6,761 bases of DNA. Origin: Candidatus Bathyarchaeota archaeon (GTDB lineage Archaea > Thermoproteota > Bathyarchaeia > Bathyarchaeales > Bathyarchaeaceae). Under the pieces are notes generated by a model, which was not told where the DNA came from, made no database searches, and worked only from the letters and a program-made list of their open reading frames with translations. Shown here piece by piece: positions 5,474-6,761 of the stretch. The position numbers were made by a program, and so were the translations under genes. The DNA lies in assembly GCA_026967815.1 (NCBI GenBank), contig JAPUUO010000080.1:1-6761 (forward strand), written 5' to 3'. Position 1 is the first letter of the stretch. The number at the start of each line of letters is the position of its first letter.

Positions 5474-5675
5474 TAGGTTGGCCAGAGCGCAAAGACACGC
5501 ACCAAAGCATTTTTAATCTCGATTCAGTCATAAGACTGATCGGTGGAGGTTGTAATGGAAATGAAAAGTGTAAAAAAATGTTTGTTCAAGGGCCTCCACA
5601 ATGCAAAGTGGTAGGCGTTCTTTCTCGTTTGGTTACTTAAAATAAGGCATTTGTTGCATATTTTGGAGATAAATC

Positions 5676-5683
5676 TTTAAATA
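5676..5683 (+). promoter_or_regulatory. TATA box for the tandem GNAT gene
   Basis: TTTAAATA is centred about 32 bp before the ATG at 5712, the same geometry as the nucleotidyltransferase promoter. A start about 26 bp downstream leaves only a few leader bases and no Shine-Dalgarno is visible, so a leaderless mRNA is likely. Confidence 0.55.
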
Positions 5684-5711
5684 TTGGTTATTAATTGTTT
5701 TTCATCCGAAA

Positions 5712-6689
5712 ATGGGTAGGAAAGTGAGAAAGGTGCTGAATATTCGGCGTTTCGTCAAAGGTGTGGATGAGTCAGCTTGGGTTGAAGTATCAAACGCGGC
5801 TTACAGGGAATATGGAAGTTGGTGGAGAGGTGTCTCCATAGAGGAGATGCGCGAACGAGAGAAACGTCCGAATTTTGACTTTGAAGGACGATTTATCGCC
5901 GAGCTTGACGGAAAACCCGTCGGTGTAGTACATGCTTATGTAAGCATGCATGACAAGTTGAGCAAAGAGAAAAAAGGTTACATCGACTCTTTCTGTGTTA
6001 TCCCAGCATTTCGCGGTCGCGGAGTTGAAGAACAACTTCTGGAAGCTGCCATGAACGAGCTGAGGAAACGTGGAATGACCCTGATACAAACATGGACTGG
6101 CATCAAAAGAGAAGATCGCATACAGCTTTTAGAGAAACAAGACTTCGTGTTTGCCTATAGAACCATCGACATGGAGATCAACTTAGCCGACATTCCATCC
6201 AACATAGGAGAGAATACAACGGTAGCTATCAGATCGCTTCAAAAAGATGTGGAAGAAGACATAGAAATGCTCAACTGGCTCATCAACGAATGCTTCAAAG
6301 AAGATCCTCTTCGTCGCCCCAGAACAGTTGAAGAAACCCGCCATTCCGTATTGAACCATCCGCAACTCAAAGAACAAGAAACCTTCTTTGCAGCGTTAGA
6401 CCAGAAAAATGTTGGCTATGTCGGCATAGGCATAGACGAAAAATACAACATCAAGCAGAGTGCCAAAAGCGGGCGCATCAACGGAATCGGAGTGTTGAAA
6501 GCCTACAGAAGAAAGGGTATTGGAACTAGATTGATGCTGCAAGGCCTAAAGGCACTTAGAGCTAAAGAAATGACAAAAGCCATGTTAGACACGACGGACA
6601 TAAACCCAACAAGAGCCATAACGTTATATGAAAAGATCGGATTCAAAGTCCTGCAAGAATACGTGACATATGAGAAACATATTACATGA
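5712..6689 (+). CDS. Tandem-domain GNAT family N-acetyltransferase
   Basis: This 325-residue protein has two GCN5-related acetyltransferase domains, the architecture seen in mycothiol synthase MshD and many uncharacterised archaeal proteins. It should transfer an acyl group from acetyl-CoA to an amine in the cytoplasm; the substrate is unknown. Domain 1 (about 9-160) has IAELDGKPVGVV (62-73), strand IDSFCVIP (91-98) and the CoA loop RGRGVE (101-106). Domain 2 (about 165-325) has strand INGIGVLKAY (256-265), loop RRKGIG (266-271), Asn298 and the typical LYEKIGF (305-311). Domain 2 fits the R-x-x-G-x-G/A consensus. In domain 1 the last position is Glu106 instead of Gly or Ala, so domain 1 may bind CoA poorly and act structurally. 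The ATG at 5712 agrees with the TATA spacing. It stands alone after a 511-bp spacer and ends in TGA; a MshD role is not implied. Confidence 0.88.
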   Translation: MGRKVRKVLNIRRFVKGVDESAWVEVSNAAYREYGSWWRGVSIEEMREREKRPNFDFEGRFIAELDGKPVGVVHAYVSMHDKLSKEKKGYIDSFCVIPAFRGRGVEEQLLEAAMNELRKRGMTLIQTWTGIKREDRIQLLEKQDFVFAYRTIDMEINLADIPSNIGENTTVAIRSLQKDVEEDIEMLNWLINECFKEDPLRRPRTVEETRHSVLNHPQLKEQETFFAALDQKNVGYVGIGIDEKYNIKQSAKSGRINGIGVLKAYRRKGIGTRLMLQGLKALRAKEMTKAMLDTTDINPTRAITLYEKIGFKVLQEYVTYEKHIT

Positions 6690-6761
6690 TGCCTGTGCGC
6701 ACCGCAATTTTCCCAATGTGTTCTCACGTTACATAGAACATTAATGTCAAAAGAGTGCATG

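Larger units (their letters stand above)
5201..5711. other. 511-base spacer with tandem hairpins and relic repeat
   Basis: No confident gene lies between IDDAG copy B and the acetyltransferase. The spacer holds a GCGCACC-x-AATTTTCC motif (5292-5310), two tandem A/T-rich hairpins (5332-5386), the second 44-bp direct repeat (5430-5473), and the TATA box of the next gene (5676-5683). A 68-codon frame starts with the repeat at GTG 5434 and ends at 5640. Its first 20 residues look like the KxGW end of the IDDAG family and the rest, with three cysteines, resembles nothing I know, so I treat it as a probable relic rather than a gene. Confidence 0.5.

Overview
The window looks archaeal. It carries a GTPase of the EngB/TRAFAC type with a G1-G3-G4-G5 layout, a CxxCxxCC metal-chelating protein, a sugar-1-phosphate nucleotidyltransferase with a C-terminal left-handed beta-helix, and a two-domain GNAT acetyltransferase. 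TATA-like boxes sit about 32 bp before two plus-strand start codons, as expected for leaderless archaeal mRNAs, and one minus-strand gene has a GGTGAT Shine-Dalgarno. A Thermoproteota/Bathyarchaeia-like source is plausible, but that is a guess from protein style and not something the sequence proves.

Layout from left to right. On the minus strand lie three genes transcribed leftward: an IDDAG-motif protein of unknown function (2195 to 1662), an EngB-like GTPase (1574 to 969), and the first 215 codons of a highly charged coiled-coil protein (647 to 1) that runs off the left edge. Its antisense strand shows open plus-strand frames that are only shadows of a polypyrimidine tract. A divergent spacer (2196-2393) separates these from the plus-strand nucleotidyltransferase (2394-3677). 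That gene converges on a minus-strand YkgJ-like zinc/iron-chelating protein (4138 to 3740). Then come a 504-base spacer, a plus-strand paralogue of the IDDAG protein (4643-5200), a 511-base spacer and a plus-strand tandem GNAT protein (5712-6689).

The most interesting signal is the IDDAG family. Two diverged paralogues lie 2.4 kb apart in opposite orientation, and both carry an N-terminal motif that resembles the catalytic DEAGRG start of RNase HII. The second copy is flanked on both sides by a 44-bp imperfect direct repeat (38/44 identical). Read in one common frame, its substitutions are conservative or silent and the encoded peptide resembles the C-terminal P-x(5-7)-K-x-G-W end of the same family. 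I infer a locus where this family was amplified and partly decayed. The spacers are rich in structure: alternating GCGCGC tracts, tandem A/T-rich hairpins, a nested inverted repeat, and a 15-codon upstream frame that is in register with the second paralogue but closed by an amber codon.

I see no tRNA, rRNA, CRISPR array, insertion sequence or transposase gene. There is no obvious single pathway linking the genes; apart from the two paralogues they look like independent housekeeping or accessory functions.
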